Source: Whitmania pigra (Eukaryota > Annelida > Clitellata > Hirudinida > Haemopidae). Taken from it: a stretch of DNA of 64,000 bases. Within the stretch, counting starts at the first letter, position 1. Each line of letters opens with the position of its first letter. A model generated the notes under the pieces. It was given only the letters and a program-made list of their open reading frames with translations. It was not told the origin of the DNA and did no database searches. A program made the translations under genes and the position numbers. This document shows, piece after piece, positions 48,367-60,276 of this stretch. The stretch spans positions 932,501-996,500 of the forward strand of contig JAJTWR010000365.1 in assembly GCA_021613335.1 (NCBI GenBank). Reading direction: 5' to 3'.

Positions 48367-50790
48367 ATGGTTTTTAACGAAATTTACGAAGCTATGAAAT
48401 TAAGAAAGCGTTTTATCATAATTTTAGCGATTCTGAGCCTGGGCTTCATGTTCCAAACTTTATATTTTTACAGTAATCCCAGTCCTGGAAATTATGAAAC
48501 ATCAGATCACATAGAAGTCGTCAAGACTCCGTTAAAGTCAACTTATAATAAAACGATTATTAACACGAGAAATCTTTTTCAGGGTATAAAATTACATCGT
48601 GAAATTGCGAGAAATAACGATGCCATAAAATCTACTTTGCATTCAACCACCTTTAATAATTCTTCGTACGAAACAACCTCATCTCTACCAGAATTAAACA
48701 CCGCTGTATTAAAAAGTATTAACAAATCCAAAGCAGTGGGTAATAGTAAATTTGTACCTTGGAAAAGAAGTGCTTCGAAAAGACACGCTTTGGATGGATT
48801 TAATAACAGACCAAATAGTCATCTAAAATCACCTTCAAGAAGGAATGTCACTAAAACTAATTTTTCATCTTTCAGTGGAAATTTCAATGCATATTCAAAG
48901 TTTAATTTAACAAAATCCAACAGACATGATCACAAAAAAAGCAAAGATCATTCGAGATTTGAAATAGATAGAGAGGTCTTTGCAGCAGATTCAAATTTCA
49001 GAAATGTTGGTTTCGATGAACAAGTTCCTTTAAAAAAGCATTCAAATCAAACTGAAGAACTCGATAATGTTGAGAATCCATTCCAAAAAAGTGAATCACC
49101 TTCAGAATTCAATTTCAGAACAACATCTGTGAAGGATAACAGGATTCTAGGCATCAATAGGGATCAGCTATCAAGAGATGAGATCCTGTTTGGAAAGTTG
49201 AGACCCAGAAATACTTCCCAACTCAAGGGAGAAATGAGAATTGTCTCCATGTCTCTCTATGGAGCCGAGGCGCATTACATGGTAGGGGCGATCGAGAATG
49301 CTAAATTGGTGACGAAAAACTTCCCAGGATGGAAGCTGAGGTTTTATGTTGAGTCACCTCTGACTAAGAATCCGAAATATGGACAAGTTCCGCAGGAGGT
49401 TCTTGAAAATTTAAGGAGCCTTGGTGCAGATATCCATTACATCGTTCCTGAGGAAGATTTCCTCCCTCCAATGATGTGGAGGTAGGCTGCTCCCAGTATT
49501 TTGTCAACTTTCAATTAGGTGAACTACTTTGATGCACTATTTTTCATAAAAATATTTTGATGGAATGTCACTTTTAGTATCACCACAATAAGCTACTTTG
49601 CACAATTATTAATATTCATATTTATATCAAACATGTTGCCTTCTAACAGAATTACTTCGAAACAGGTTTCTTGTAGCAGACGATCCATCAGTGGATCGAT
49701 TCATTGTGAGGGACTGTGATTCAAGACTGACCAAGAGAGACTTCGCTTCAGTTGTAGCCTGGATGAGGTCAGGCCAGGCTTTCCAGTGCACCAGAGATCA
49801 TCCGAGTCATGCTGGACAGTCAGTTTCAGGAGGACTCTGGGGAGGAGAATCTCACAAGTTGAGGATCATTTTGAGAAGGTGAAAAATCTTTGATGTTACA
49901 AATGTCATGTTGTTTAATTTATCATAACAATTATATGGCTTTAAATATTTAAATCATGTGTTGCTGGTGAATTGGTGTCCAATTTTACCAAAGCATGGTA
50001 TCAATTTAAAACCATCAAAAGAAAGTGTACATTATAACAAGATACATGTAGCGACAGGATCAGTCATCCGGTATAATCATCTTATAGACACTTTATATGA
50101 GATGACAATCCAAAAACCATTTTACTTTTTAAACAACTTCAAATGTTTCTAGTTCCTGGATTGAAGCCATGAGGGGCAGGTCTTCCAACTATTTCTCAGA
50201 CATGGACTTCCTACAAGGGCACATTTGGCCAAGGGTGGTATCCCATGCATACTGCTCGGACAGCACCTCTTGTGACCGATGGCCAAATTCTTTCCCATTT
50301 CCCGTTCCTCGTTATGGCTATGACCACGTTGGAGAGGTTAGCTTACATACGGATTTTACTGATTATTTGTTTTATGATTTTTGAAATTTTCATTTCTTTA
50401 TGAATATTGTTGTAATAGATGTTAATAAGGTTGGAATACAAAGAAAGACTTAGTTATGTAGTTTTTCTAGACTTCTGATTTATCATCTTAAATATTTTAT
50501 TTAATGTGATTGTATTTTTATTTCAGTTGTTATGTTGTGCCATAATAAAATTGTTTCTTATTATGAGTCAAATAATGAGAGATCCTAGGAAATACAATTT
50601 AACAATCTAACAATAGTTTATTATCATTTCGCTGTGATTAAAATTTTAAAACAAATATAAAAAGTTACAAACTAGAGAAATTAATTAATTTAAGGTTTAT
50701 GATGAAAGAGGTATTGGGAGAAAAGTGGACATTAGGATATTGCAAAGACAAGGAGAAAATGAAGCTTGCTTATCTCCTCCTCAAGATTAA
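48367..50790 (+). CDS. Type II membrane glycosyltransferase-like protein, four exons
   Basis: Exons 48367-49481, 49666-49878, 50153-50336 and 50695-50790 join in phase 2, 2 and 0 to about 535 residues. An AATAAA lies about 30 bp after the stop. The start is the first ATG after an upstream in-frame stop. A short cytosolic tail (KLRKR) is followed by a membrane anchor (about 16-34) and a Ser/Asn/Lys-rich stem of about 250 residues with many N-glycosylation sites. The lumenal domain holds RIVSMSLYG, GAIENAKLVTKNFPGWKLR, MWRFLVADDP and a DxD-type site (FIVRDCDSRL, D388/D390). CTRDHPSHAG, SGGLWGG and a C-terminal YGYDHVGE follow. Architecture is Golgi GT-A. The W-RFL...RD.DSRL...RDHP.H...GG.WG set is found in an uncharacterised family of metazoan and protist proteins. 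Donor sugar unknown. Confidence 0.8.
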
Positions 50791-50829
50791 TCATCACAAT
50801 TAGTGTATTATTATTTTAAAATAAATTTC

Positions 50830-52750
50830 CTTTTTTTTTGTAAATAATTTATTTATTGTTAAATCAATCTCAGCTTTGGTTTTTTATACTTTCTGTGAAA
50901 TATAGATTTGATTTTTTGGTTTACTGTGATTTATTTCAATTTATATTTATTATTTATTTTTGGTACTTCACTGTATTGTTGTTCAATTTTTTGTGTATTT
51001 GTTGTCTCAACATGTGATGCTTATGCTTGTCTCTTGCATTCATGTTCAGGTATTCTGTCTGGTGATCCAATTACCTGTCTCTCTAAAAATTTGAGATTAC
51101 CTTATGAATTTGTCACATTATAAACTCCTTTATCAGTTTCTTTTGGAACTCTCATCATCATACATGATAATATTTCCAAAAACCAGGCAGTTGTATTATT
51201 GATAATGAGAAAATGCCCCAGCTTAAAATCCTTTGTAAACAGCCCTCATCAGTTCAATAATGTCCCATCTTTTAAGGAGATTAACCTTCAACTCAGCTTT
51301 TCATCACAACCTGAGGTAACCTGGTAAAACCGAATACTTACTCTCATTCCAGACAGTGTGACAACAGGACATCTCATGAGACATTTAACTTGCTTTTGTT
51401 ATGACGCATTTTCTTTTAGATTCTATAAACATATCCTTCAACTGGTTGACACTTGACATGGTTTTTAGAATTATTCGATAAAATAATATATTGTGTCAAC
51501 TGTTGCGTGATCCTCAAATGTTGTCATCTGCAATTTGTTTTTGTGTGGTCATCATGTGCATGTTTGTCGTCACAATATCATTGCACGTGTTATCCTCCGT
51601 ATTTCTATTATCTCTGCACATTCCTTGACATTAAGGAGATTTTCACTTGCCTAGTGCATGTTAATCATTTAAAATCAAACATTCATAAAAAGTAATGGCA
51701 GAAAGCTGACTAATATCTTTTGAAGACATGATGCGTCTAAACCTAAGGCATTTTGTCTGAATGCAATTCGATTCTGAGCAAAAGATAGACATGTAAACAA
51801 ATTCACACAAGTCATGATTACCAGATAAATGACACTAGCAGTCTAGTATACATATATTAGCCAACTTCTGGATATGTAGGCTGAGAGAAATTTGATGTTA
51901 TTGGCTGCCATGCTGCATGCTCCTCTAAATTGCCCATTGCAACTGTGAGACTAACTTAACTAATTATTTCTATTAGGTCAAGTATGGAATTACACCAGCC
52001 ATCCAGTCTAGTCGAATGTTAAGGGCCTCTGAATTTGTGTGCAGCACTAATTCATGTGGCTTAACTGCATATTTTCAGATCTATTTTGATATTTAAATTA
52101 TGGCATTATATTATTAATGGGAAGTTGCGGACTGAGTTCTCATGTGATAAATACATGTTCTCATGCCTGCACTGCTTAACGTTTTTGGGGGGTGGGTCGC
52201 ATCCGGATGTCCCTGTCGGTTTGGTCTTGCTGGACCCAACTCTTACCGCCGGCTTCGAGAGGCACTCGTTGGCCTTGTCACTGCTGCCTGAACTGGAGCG
52301 ACTTCAAAAGCTCTCAACGGCTTCTTCACGTCGCATGCTGTCTGTTTGCATTATGTTATTAATGGGAAGTTGCAGACTGAGTTCTCATGTGAGTCTGTAC
52401 GGCCTAAAGACTAAGGATGTGCCTCTCATGATGGACATGATGCAGAGATTCAAACCACATTGCCAAACACAAAGTTCCATGAAAGCATTATTGTATTATT
52501 TCTGATTTTGTCAGGCTTAGGCTGAGATACGTCAGCTCCTTAATGAATAGCATCCTATTTCATAACACATGACAACTCTAATGCCTAATTTTCATCGTTA
52601 TGATGGCCATCACATTTCAAACAATGATAAATTAAGCGGGTTCCATTGCAAAAGAATGATTTTAATTAGCTCATGTCAAAAAATGTAAAAGACAATCAAG
52701 ATTATCAGAATGTCACATATTGTCAAATCTGATGAAGTCAGAAGCCAAAT
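50830..52750. other. Intergenic, with one GC-richer patch and a 45-bp direct repeat
   Basis: At 52102-52146 and 52348-52392 a 45-bp sequence (TTATTAATGGGAAGTTGC...) is repeated with two mismatches. It flanks a GC-richer segment (about 52185-52340) whose plus frame (DPTLTAGFERHSLALSLLPE) I do not recognise. No other gene seen. Confidence 0.4.
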
Positions 52751-52757
52751 AAGTAAT

Positions 52758-53296
52758 CTAATTGTGATTGATGTAAACTATTGGTGCATCCATGGTCTTT
52801 GGGTAATCGACACCGTGAAGTTCTGGTTCGCCTCCATTACAGGGAAGGGGTACGAAAATCCTCAGATGGGCACATTCATCACCACCAAGATGAACCTGCA
52901 AAAGTAGTTAGCAATTGAGACATTTAATCAACATGCATCATATTACATATTAGCTCAATAATTTATTAAATCACCATCAGTTTCCAAAATCAATAAACTA
53001 CTGAATCTTACTTTCTTGTTAACTAACCTTGACAAAGTAGTTGGTTCCAGCCACAACCTGGGTTGCAACTTCAAGAGCTTTAAATATATCAAACTGCTTA
53101 TTCACTCTGGAAGCCACTTGGGGCTTGAACTGATGAAAAAAAGGGATTCCATTAGATATGCTCTGCAATGATGAAATGCCGTGCCGCCGATAAAAATCTA
53201 GCAATTCTATTCGTGTATCGAACGTCCAACCTTGTCGACTAGATCCTGAGTCTTAGCATCAGCAGCTTTAGATGGGGAAAGGCCACCGCACATCAT
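52758..53296 (-). CDS. Type 1 cystatin (stefin), cysteine protease inhibitor
   Basis: Three exons, 53231-53296, 53028-53129 and 52758-52895, give 101 residues with both introns in phase 0. The 22-codon and 34-codon first exons match the vertebrate stefin gene layout. MMCGGLSP is the N-terminal trunk with the conserved Gly. TQVVAGTNYFVKV carries the QVVAG hairpin that enters the papain-family active site, and VPLPCNG is the second hairpin region. No signal peptide, so it acts in the cytosol against cathepsins. Tandem paralogue at 58.9-59.4 kb on the same strand. Confidence 0.93.
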
Positions 53297-53309
53297 CTTT
53301 ATGAATTTA

Positions 53310-54060
53310 AGTTGAAATAGCGATAAGACAAACTAAGCGGAACTCCAACTTCGACAAAGGATTGTTTACGTGCCTTTATGTACTGGGCGCTCTCTTGGTG
53401 TTGGGTAATATTCATGTGACTAATGAATCACTTCAGTATAAATGCTTGCATATTATTAGCATAATTAGCATATTCTCATTGTTCGTGGTAAAGAAAGGCA
53501 TGCCTCTGATCACTCGACCAGGCCAATTAATGTAATTAGTGGAGCCAACAAAATAATTTCAACCTTTCGTTGTTATCGAGGTATTGCAAATTTCAAAGGA
53601 TGAGCTTTGTTCATGTGACAGTCCATTATTTAGTCAATTCTTAGATGACTAATAGGTAATTGGATAATGACATTTGACAAAAGGAATTTCGAATTATTAT
53701 TTACATTCGGTTTTCCAAAAAAAGATACTTAATTATATTTTTTTAATTTCATTAAATATTTGTATTAATTGTCTGGCTATGAGATTAACAAGACAATATT
53801 TACAATATATTGAGCAACAGTCAGAGAACCAATGCCAAGATAATTTTGCAACATCGAACTCGAAAATTTTGAATTAGAACATCTTAAGCTGGTTCTTGAA
53901 AGTATATATTGTTTGTAAAAAAAAGTTTACTAACAAAATTTATTAAACTGTAAATCTTCATTTAAGAGAGAAATGACTTTATATTTTTGTAGAGGCACTT
54001 CTAGATCAGAGTTGCGAATGTTCCAAAGCGCATGAATATTAATCGGGAATCGATGAGGTT
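53310..54060. other. Stefin upstream region and AT-rich spacer
   Basis: No coding features recognised; the plus frame at 53674-53877 is AT-driven. Confidence 0.4.
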
Positions 54061-54079
54061 TTGAGTTAAAATAATATCT

Positions 54080-54212
54080 GTGGGACGTCAGCCCCCGTGG
54101 GGCTCGCGCGGTGTGATTGTTAGATCTAAAGGCTTTCCGTTCTTGTTGTTTATCTAGTCAAAATCATCTCAGTTATGCAAAGGACTGTAATCAAATAAAT
54201 AAATAAATAAGT
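54080..54212 (+). mobile_element. Probable SINE copy ending in (AAAT)n
   Basis: Starts in a GC-rich hairpin-forming stretch (GCCCCCGTGGGGC) and ends with ATCATCTCAGTTATGCAAAG-GACTGTAATC and an AAATAAAT tail. The end is shared with 17.03 kb and 58.30 kb. Confidence 0.55.
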
Positions 54213-54654
54213 TAACTTATTTGCTGACGGATGAAATGAGTCGAAAGTGCAATTTGTCGGGACAGCATGGCAAAAAGGCTTTTCGACAAACCGAAATGTT
54301 TAATGCTGTGTCTGGTTAGTCAACTGGTTTCCTTTTTGTAACTTTGTTGATTAACACTTTGGTTTGATGCTACTATAAATTGAATTTTAATTTAACTTAA
54401 TTATAGAGTAATAATAAGATTAGCAGTATTATTAATCTTTTCATCTGGAAAATTTTAGGGGTGGTACAAAGAAACCCAAGAACTTCAGCTGCAACCAGCC
54501 AAGATTGTGAGTTGGAACTTCGCAAGTGGTTTGGAAATGAATTAATTTAATTAATAACAGCTGAATTTTTTTCAATAAACTTGATGTAATCCAAAAATTT
54601 GTATTCTTCAGTCTTACATATATTGTTGGCGGTCCACAAGGATCAAAGTTATGC

Positions 54655-54722
54655 GGACCGCTGGGCTACCGAATCGGGCCCCGCTTTTCTTCCCGCGTGG
54701 GACCCGGTCGGGTCCCGATTTC
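54655..54722. repeat. GC-rich perfect hairpin
   Basis: GGGACCCGGTCGGGTCCC (about 54699-54716) is a 7-bp perfect stem with a 4-base loop. It sits in a strikingly GC-rich island (CGGGCCCCGC, TTCCCGCGTG) inside AT-rich DNA. Possibly part of a small transposable element. Confidence 0.5.
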
Positions 54723-55599
54723 TTGTGCTTGCTGGGATGTTTATCTAACCGGCTCCGTTTAGTTTGTTTCAACAGGTTAGTATTGGCATCGTGTTTTTGG
54801 TAAGGAGTAATAATTTAATTTCAAAATGTTCAGATCAGTGTATTTTCTGATTATAAAAATTTAAAATAGTTTTATATTTTAATTCCTAATTAATATTCTT
54901 GCACTACCTGATTGCAACATTTTGCAACCCTGTATCTAGAAGTGCTTGTCAGTTTGCAAGTTAATAAAATACACACATGCATGACGTCACATGTATGTCA
55001 TAGATAATAACTGAAGAGGAGTTCGTGAATCAATTATTTGAAACATGGCCGCTGTTTCCGTCTGTTTTCCAGGAAGCAAACAGGAAATTATATACGCATT
55101 TGTAATTGAGTAATGGTGCTAATCAAGAACCGGAATGCATTTCCCTATGCTTGCAGACTACAATGACTGGTCATGTTTGATGCATCATTGAATGATATAG
55201 CGCACAGACATTTCTGAACCAAAACTAAATTTGATACACACCTTTCTTGATGTATGATCTATTCATTTACTAATCAACCTTATTTTACATGGCATGAAAG
55301 AAGCAACGCCAAGGATCCAGGATCATCATGGAACTTAAGGAAGCCTCAGATCAGATTTATTCCTAGGTCAATTTGTAAGAGCATCATGGAAAATTTTGTG
55401 TGTTCGCCCCAAAAATGCATAGAACTAAATGGAGGTCATCTCATACGTATTTTTATTTCTTTTATTATTGAAACACAAAACCAGTACAAGTTGGAACCGA
55501 AAGGAAAAAAAGGAACGACTAAGGGAAAAAACTCCCGCTAACAGACATATTGCCATTGACAAATAATGCTGCGTTTCAATGTCCCAATAATGTAAGAAA

Positions 55600-56565
55600 T
55601 ACTAAGTAATATCAAGTGATGTACATTATTATTTAGAGTTAATAATAAAATGTTTTAGTGCCTTCTTAAAAGCGTAAAGGTTCGAAAGGTTGGTGACACT
55701 ACGTGGAACGGTAAAGTAAATCTTTGGTCCCATGCAAACAATAGTACGAGAACCAGTGACAGGTTTAGCAAAAGCTGATCTATAATTGTTTGAAGATCGA
55801 ACAGAATATGTATATAAAGAGGATATTTTTGAAAACAAACTATCATTAAAGATGTGGTGATCTACTTTGTACATGAGAAGGGCCAAATGGAAATTGTTTA
55901 TTTGATGAATTTTAAGTATGTTTAAATTTACAAATGCATGATCGATATGAGAGTTATATGGCAAGCAGAGAGCAATACGTAAGAACTTTTTCTGAAGATT
56001 AAGTAAAGGTTTTGAGCAAGTTGAGTAGTTACAAGCCCAAATTAAGTTACAATAGTTTAAATATGGATAGATAAGTGAATAATACAATGTAATTACTGTT
56101 TTTATGTTTATGTAACAACGTATGCGATAAATTATGCCAATATTTTTAGAAATCTTTGCCGTTATATACTGAATATGTTGCTTGAATGAGAGATGTTGGT
56201 CTATAATGACTCCAAGAAATTTACATGATTCGACACGAGATATAACAGAATTACTAATGTAAATGTTATAATCATCCACAGGGAATTTCTTCCTTGCTTT
56301 ATGGAAAAACATATATACGGTTTTTTAGTGTTGAGAGACATGAGGTTTGCCTTGAACCATTCTTCCAACTTTTCAAGCTCATTATTCATGGTAGAGTAGA
56401 GTTCAGCAATATTATCTCCAGACAGAAAAACAATTGTTTCGTCTGCGAACAGAAAGTACTCAAGACGATCAGAGGGGTTGCACAAGTCATCATCAAATCA
56501 TTTCAAATCATTATATCAAATCAGAAACAAAAGTGGTCCAAAGATTGAACCCTGTGGAACACCCA
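55600..56565 (-). mobile_element. 5'-truncated LINE related to the 20-24 kb element
   Basis: The minus strand reads VPQGSIFGPLLF (about 56560), then FLFADETIVFLSGDN (56201-56485). Next are CKFLGVIIDQHLSFKQHI, AKISKNIGIIYRI and YYSLIYPYLNYCNLIWAC, ending in a YSVRSSNNYRS segment (55629-56312). The block order and wording parallel the 20-24 kb LINE. The catalytic Asp pair is changed (FADE for FADD), and a frameshift lies near 56.3 kb. Confidence 0.82.
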
Positions 56566-56599
56566 GGTTAACAGCTGTCAACGACGATGTTTGATTTAA

Positions 56600-58220
56600 T
56601 AAAGTATTAATTTAATATAAACAAATAAATTTAAATAGTTTTAATTTATTTAATAAATTTAAATTTATAGATAAGTTTTAGACAAATTTATTAAGAACTA
56701 TTTATGAAAACTTATATTATGGTGAGTGATAGGTGCCGATGTTTTTTGTTTTTATTTCCGAGCCTTATGCGCTGGCATAAAGATAATTGCGATTATTGGA
56801 GCATCACTACGCTGGCTGAATATGGAAATTAATCAACTGATTTCTTAAATTAATATTATTAGTAAAACCTTATGTGTGTCGGCATTAGTATTAACATAAT
56901 ATAGCATAACAAAATAATATTGAACTGTACTTGTTTAACTATAAAAAAAATCAAGTTTTCTTAATATCAACATAAGGCACAGACATTGCCATTTCCTACT
57001 TTCTCTAAATTAATATAAAAAATAGTCAAGATCGTTATAATTAAATATGTCAGGAAATTTCATTAAGTGGAAGATTTATCGTCTAAAATATTATTAGGAT
57101 TCCAGCTAATCTCTTAATTTTTGATGTCCCATCCATTGACTTTTCAGGTTGGCATGTAACTTATCGATTGACAAGCAGCAAAAAATTGCCATTCATCAAG
57201 TTTCTCAGTTCGTCTTTCTTTTGATCCTTCCCTGAGTTCAGGTTGCAATGCGAACAATGAAGAGTTTGATCTGGAGTTCCAATTTAATATTTATCAATGG
57301 TTAAGTTTATTTAAATGGCTTATCAATGGTTAAGTACGTGAAACTAAATTCACGTTTTCTCACTCTTGTTCAACACAAAACCTCTCGATTACGCGGAACT
57401 GTATATTGAACTGTTTTGATGAGTTTTATGTTTTGATCGGGCATTGTCATTTTCTATTTTCTCTCAATTAACATCGTAAAAATCGTTATCATTAAATATG
57501 TCAACTAAAAGACAAAGTGAAAATATTTTAAATTTGTTGTTATATTTGGTGAACGCTAGGAATGTGTGCATGTATTTTATTGAAGTTCATTTCATAACTA
57601 TATTAGGACGGTTAGCGATAACGTTAGAGACGTGATATTAGCTACGCTGGAGTTTGACGACTTCTGCTGTATATATATAAACAATAGACAAAACTGAATT
57701 GAAGAAAATTTTGTCGTTTCTTTTTCGTTTCCAAAAGCAATTTTGACCGAAAAGGAAAATGAACCGATAAATAATTTTCCTAGTGGGACCGAAAACGAAA
57801 TGACGCCGTAGATGACGAAAAGTTACTATTCGGCGTCAAAAACGAAAACAAAATTCAGTCGGTCTCTATTTTAAATCTATATTAGAATTATGGACAAAAT
57901 TAATATTAAAAAAATTAGCAGTGTTACTTTCTGCCTTTCTTCAACCTCTTAAAATTATCTGCCTTCCACCAATATAGACGTTTGATCAAATTTACACAAA
58001 CAAATTTTCAAAACGAGTCGTTCTTGATAAATGCATCCTTTGAAAAGTTAGTTTTCAATTTGGCATTTGATTCAGCGTATTGATTGATGTATTACATTAT
58101 TTATTTATTTATATTTGGTTGCATAGCTAGGATGATTTGGACTATGTATTACAAAAATAGTTTTTTATTAACGTCCGTATTACATACACTCAGTCCAATT
58201 TATATAGGAAGTTTTGACGA
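56600..58220. other. AT-rich spacer
   Basis: No gene recognised. A purine/pyrimidine-skewed patch at about 57710-57870 with repeated GACCGAAAA/AACGAAA motifs has no explanation. Confidence 0.4.
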
Positions 58221-58235
58221 TATCTCACTATTACG

Positions 58236-58400
58236 TCATGGCCTAATGGCTAAGACCTCTGACGATGGCAGCGCGGATTCGACCCCGGCTGCGTCCTAAT
58301 CATCTAGCTATGCAACGGACGTTAATAATAATAACAATAATAATAGTTTATTTACATGTCGCCTTAAGCATAGCGTCAGAGGCGCTTTGGATCTTCAAGG
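58236..58400 (+). mobile_element. tRNA-derived SINE
   Basis: A-box-like TGGCCTAATGG (58239-58249) and B-box-like GGATTCGACCC (58275-58285) are spaced as in a tRNA promoter. They are followed by ATCATCTAGCTATGCAACGG and a GTTAATAATAATAAC-type tail. A GCGTCAGAGGCGCTTTGG segment like that at 47.2 kb comes next. The flanks do not fold as a full tRNA, so this is a SINE and not a tRNA gene. Confidence 0.7.
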
Positions 58401-58899
58401 GATGATTTGAAGAGATAGGTCTTCAGCTGGCGCTTGAAGCCTCGGTTAACTATGGATGATTTGTGAACCGGTTGGTGAAGATGAATTGTAGAAGAGTAAG
58501 TTAACAGAGCATTTTGACTATATCTTAACTATAAATTCATTTATCCTAGTTGAAAATTTTGTGATTTAGGCATATCAGTTATTTGAAATAAATTTGGAAG
58601 CAGCTTTAAATTTCGTGTTAGCTTCAACTCGTGTAGTGTGATCTTCGTTAACCTGAGTCAACAACAAACATTTGCCAGGTTTTATTTAAAAATGACACGA
58701 CTGCCGATTAAGCCAAATTACATTATGTGTTTTTAATTATTTATTATTTATTAGTTAATTTAGAGCTTTGGTCTCGATGTGAAAACGATATCATTCATTG
58801 ATATCAAAATTTTGTATTTAATGTAAAATAAAAAACAGCACCAAAATCATCAAAAGTTTCGTTTGTTTAAATGCCTGAAATAGATTCCAATTAGACGAC

Positions 58900-59435
58900 C
58901 TAATCTTTGTTGACGTACTGAAGTGGTTCATCCCTGGTCTTTGGGTACTCGACACCATGGAGTTCTGGCTCCTCTCCATTGCAAGGAAGAGGAACAAAAA
59001 TTCTCAAGTGGGCACATTCGTCATCACCAAGATGGACCTGCATTAATTTAATAAACATTAATGATTCAATATTATATCACCAATTCAATTATCTAAAAAA
59101 AAAAGGATCCCAGAACAATTGCCAGTCAATAAAATAAGCCTTCTTGGCAAATGAGTAGGTAACTTAATGTTTTAATTTATGGCCGACAAACGACCTTAAC
59201 AAAGTAGTTAGTTCCAGCAACATCTTGGGTTGCAACTTCAAGTACTTCAAAAACTTCAAGTTCCTTGTTCACTCTGGATGCTACCTGAGGCTTCAACTGT
59301 TAAAATTTATTCAGCCAGTTACAGTAACTAAAAATGGTGTAACATTGTCTTAACGAGTTTCCACAACGTACTACTAGCCTTGTCGACCAAAGCCTGAGTC
59401 GAAGCTGTAGTTAGGGATAAACCACCGAACATCAT
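58900..59435 (-). CDS. Type 1 cystatin (stefin), second paralogue
   Basis: Three exons, 59379-59435, 59195-59296 and 58900-59037, give 98 residues with the same phase-0 introns as the 52.8-kb gene. MMFGGLSL forms the trunk and TQDVAGTNYFVKV carries the QxVxG motif (Asp replaces the first Val). VPLPCNGEEPELHGVEYPK closely matches its paralogue. Intron 1 would start with GC (AAG|GCTAGT), the known minor GC-AG class. Its position is fixed by the paralogue; an in-frame GT donor 24 bases further on would insert eight residues. Tandem duplication of one ancestral gene is evident. Confidence 0.92.
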
Positions 59436-59449
59436 CTTTACGAATTCAA

Positions 59450-60270
59450 GCTGAAGAACCACACGATAACTGAGCGGAACGGCAGTTTAACTTCGAATGA
59501 TTGTTTGCAGTACTTTATATAGGCCGTTAAGGACTAATCGGATAGAATACGTTGGGCAAAATTCGTCAGAGTGTTGAACCAACACCCTATAAATTAGCAT
59601 ACCATCGCTGTCCTACGCGAAGAAGGCTTATGGTCTTTCCATTAGGTTTATTAAGGTTATTATTTGCAAAGAACTCGAATTCAATGAAATACTCTCATGT
59701 AGTAGGCTAAAATCGCAATCGTTAAGAAATTAATTTCAAACTTTCAAACTACAATGTATTATATAGACCGCTGTCCTGATTGCTAACTAGACCATGACTC
59801 TCGAATACAGCAATTTTACGTTGAAATGAAATCTATGTGCAATAGTTAAAAAATTAAATGTTTATTAATTTTCAAAATTACAACAAATAATTTGCTTAAC
59901 CGTCTGCTAATCATGAAGACAATTTGATCGTGCTTTAAGATGACGAAGCATTTTTTGTAGTGTCTAATTTACTAATATAGTTGATTATTTGGTTTAAATT
60001 TAAAAGTATTTAGAAATGTTTTATTAGGAAGAGTGTTTATAAATAAATGTTATTACAAAAAAACGCAATACAAAATCGTTCTATTTGATAATATAACATC
60101 ATAAACTAAAATAATTATTGAATTATAATTAGTTAGAATGCAATTTTTTAACTACATGTGAAGAAATTGAAAAAAAAAACACTATGAGTGTTCGTCGCAC
60201 TTAATTCCGCTGTCTTTGAGTGTCAGCTTGTTGTCGGGCGTGCAGTTTGTCTCGTAGCTTGTGAACTTCT
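59450..60270. other. Spacer between divergent stefin and cytochrome b5 genes
   Basis: The two genes are transcribed away from each other across about 840 bp of AT-rich DNA. A GC-richer 60 bp directly before the cytochrome b5 ATG may be its core promoter and 5' UTR. Confidence 0.45.
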
Positions 60271-60276
60271 AAAAAG

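Noticed and set aside
58236..58330. tRNA gene
   Set aside because: A- and B-box are present, but no acceptor-stem pairing or anticodon arm could be formed and a SINE tail follows.
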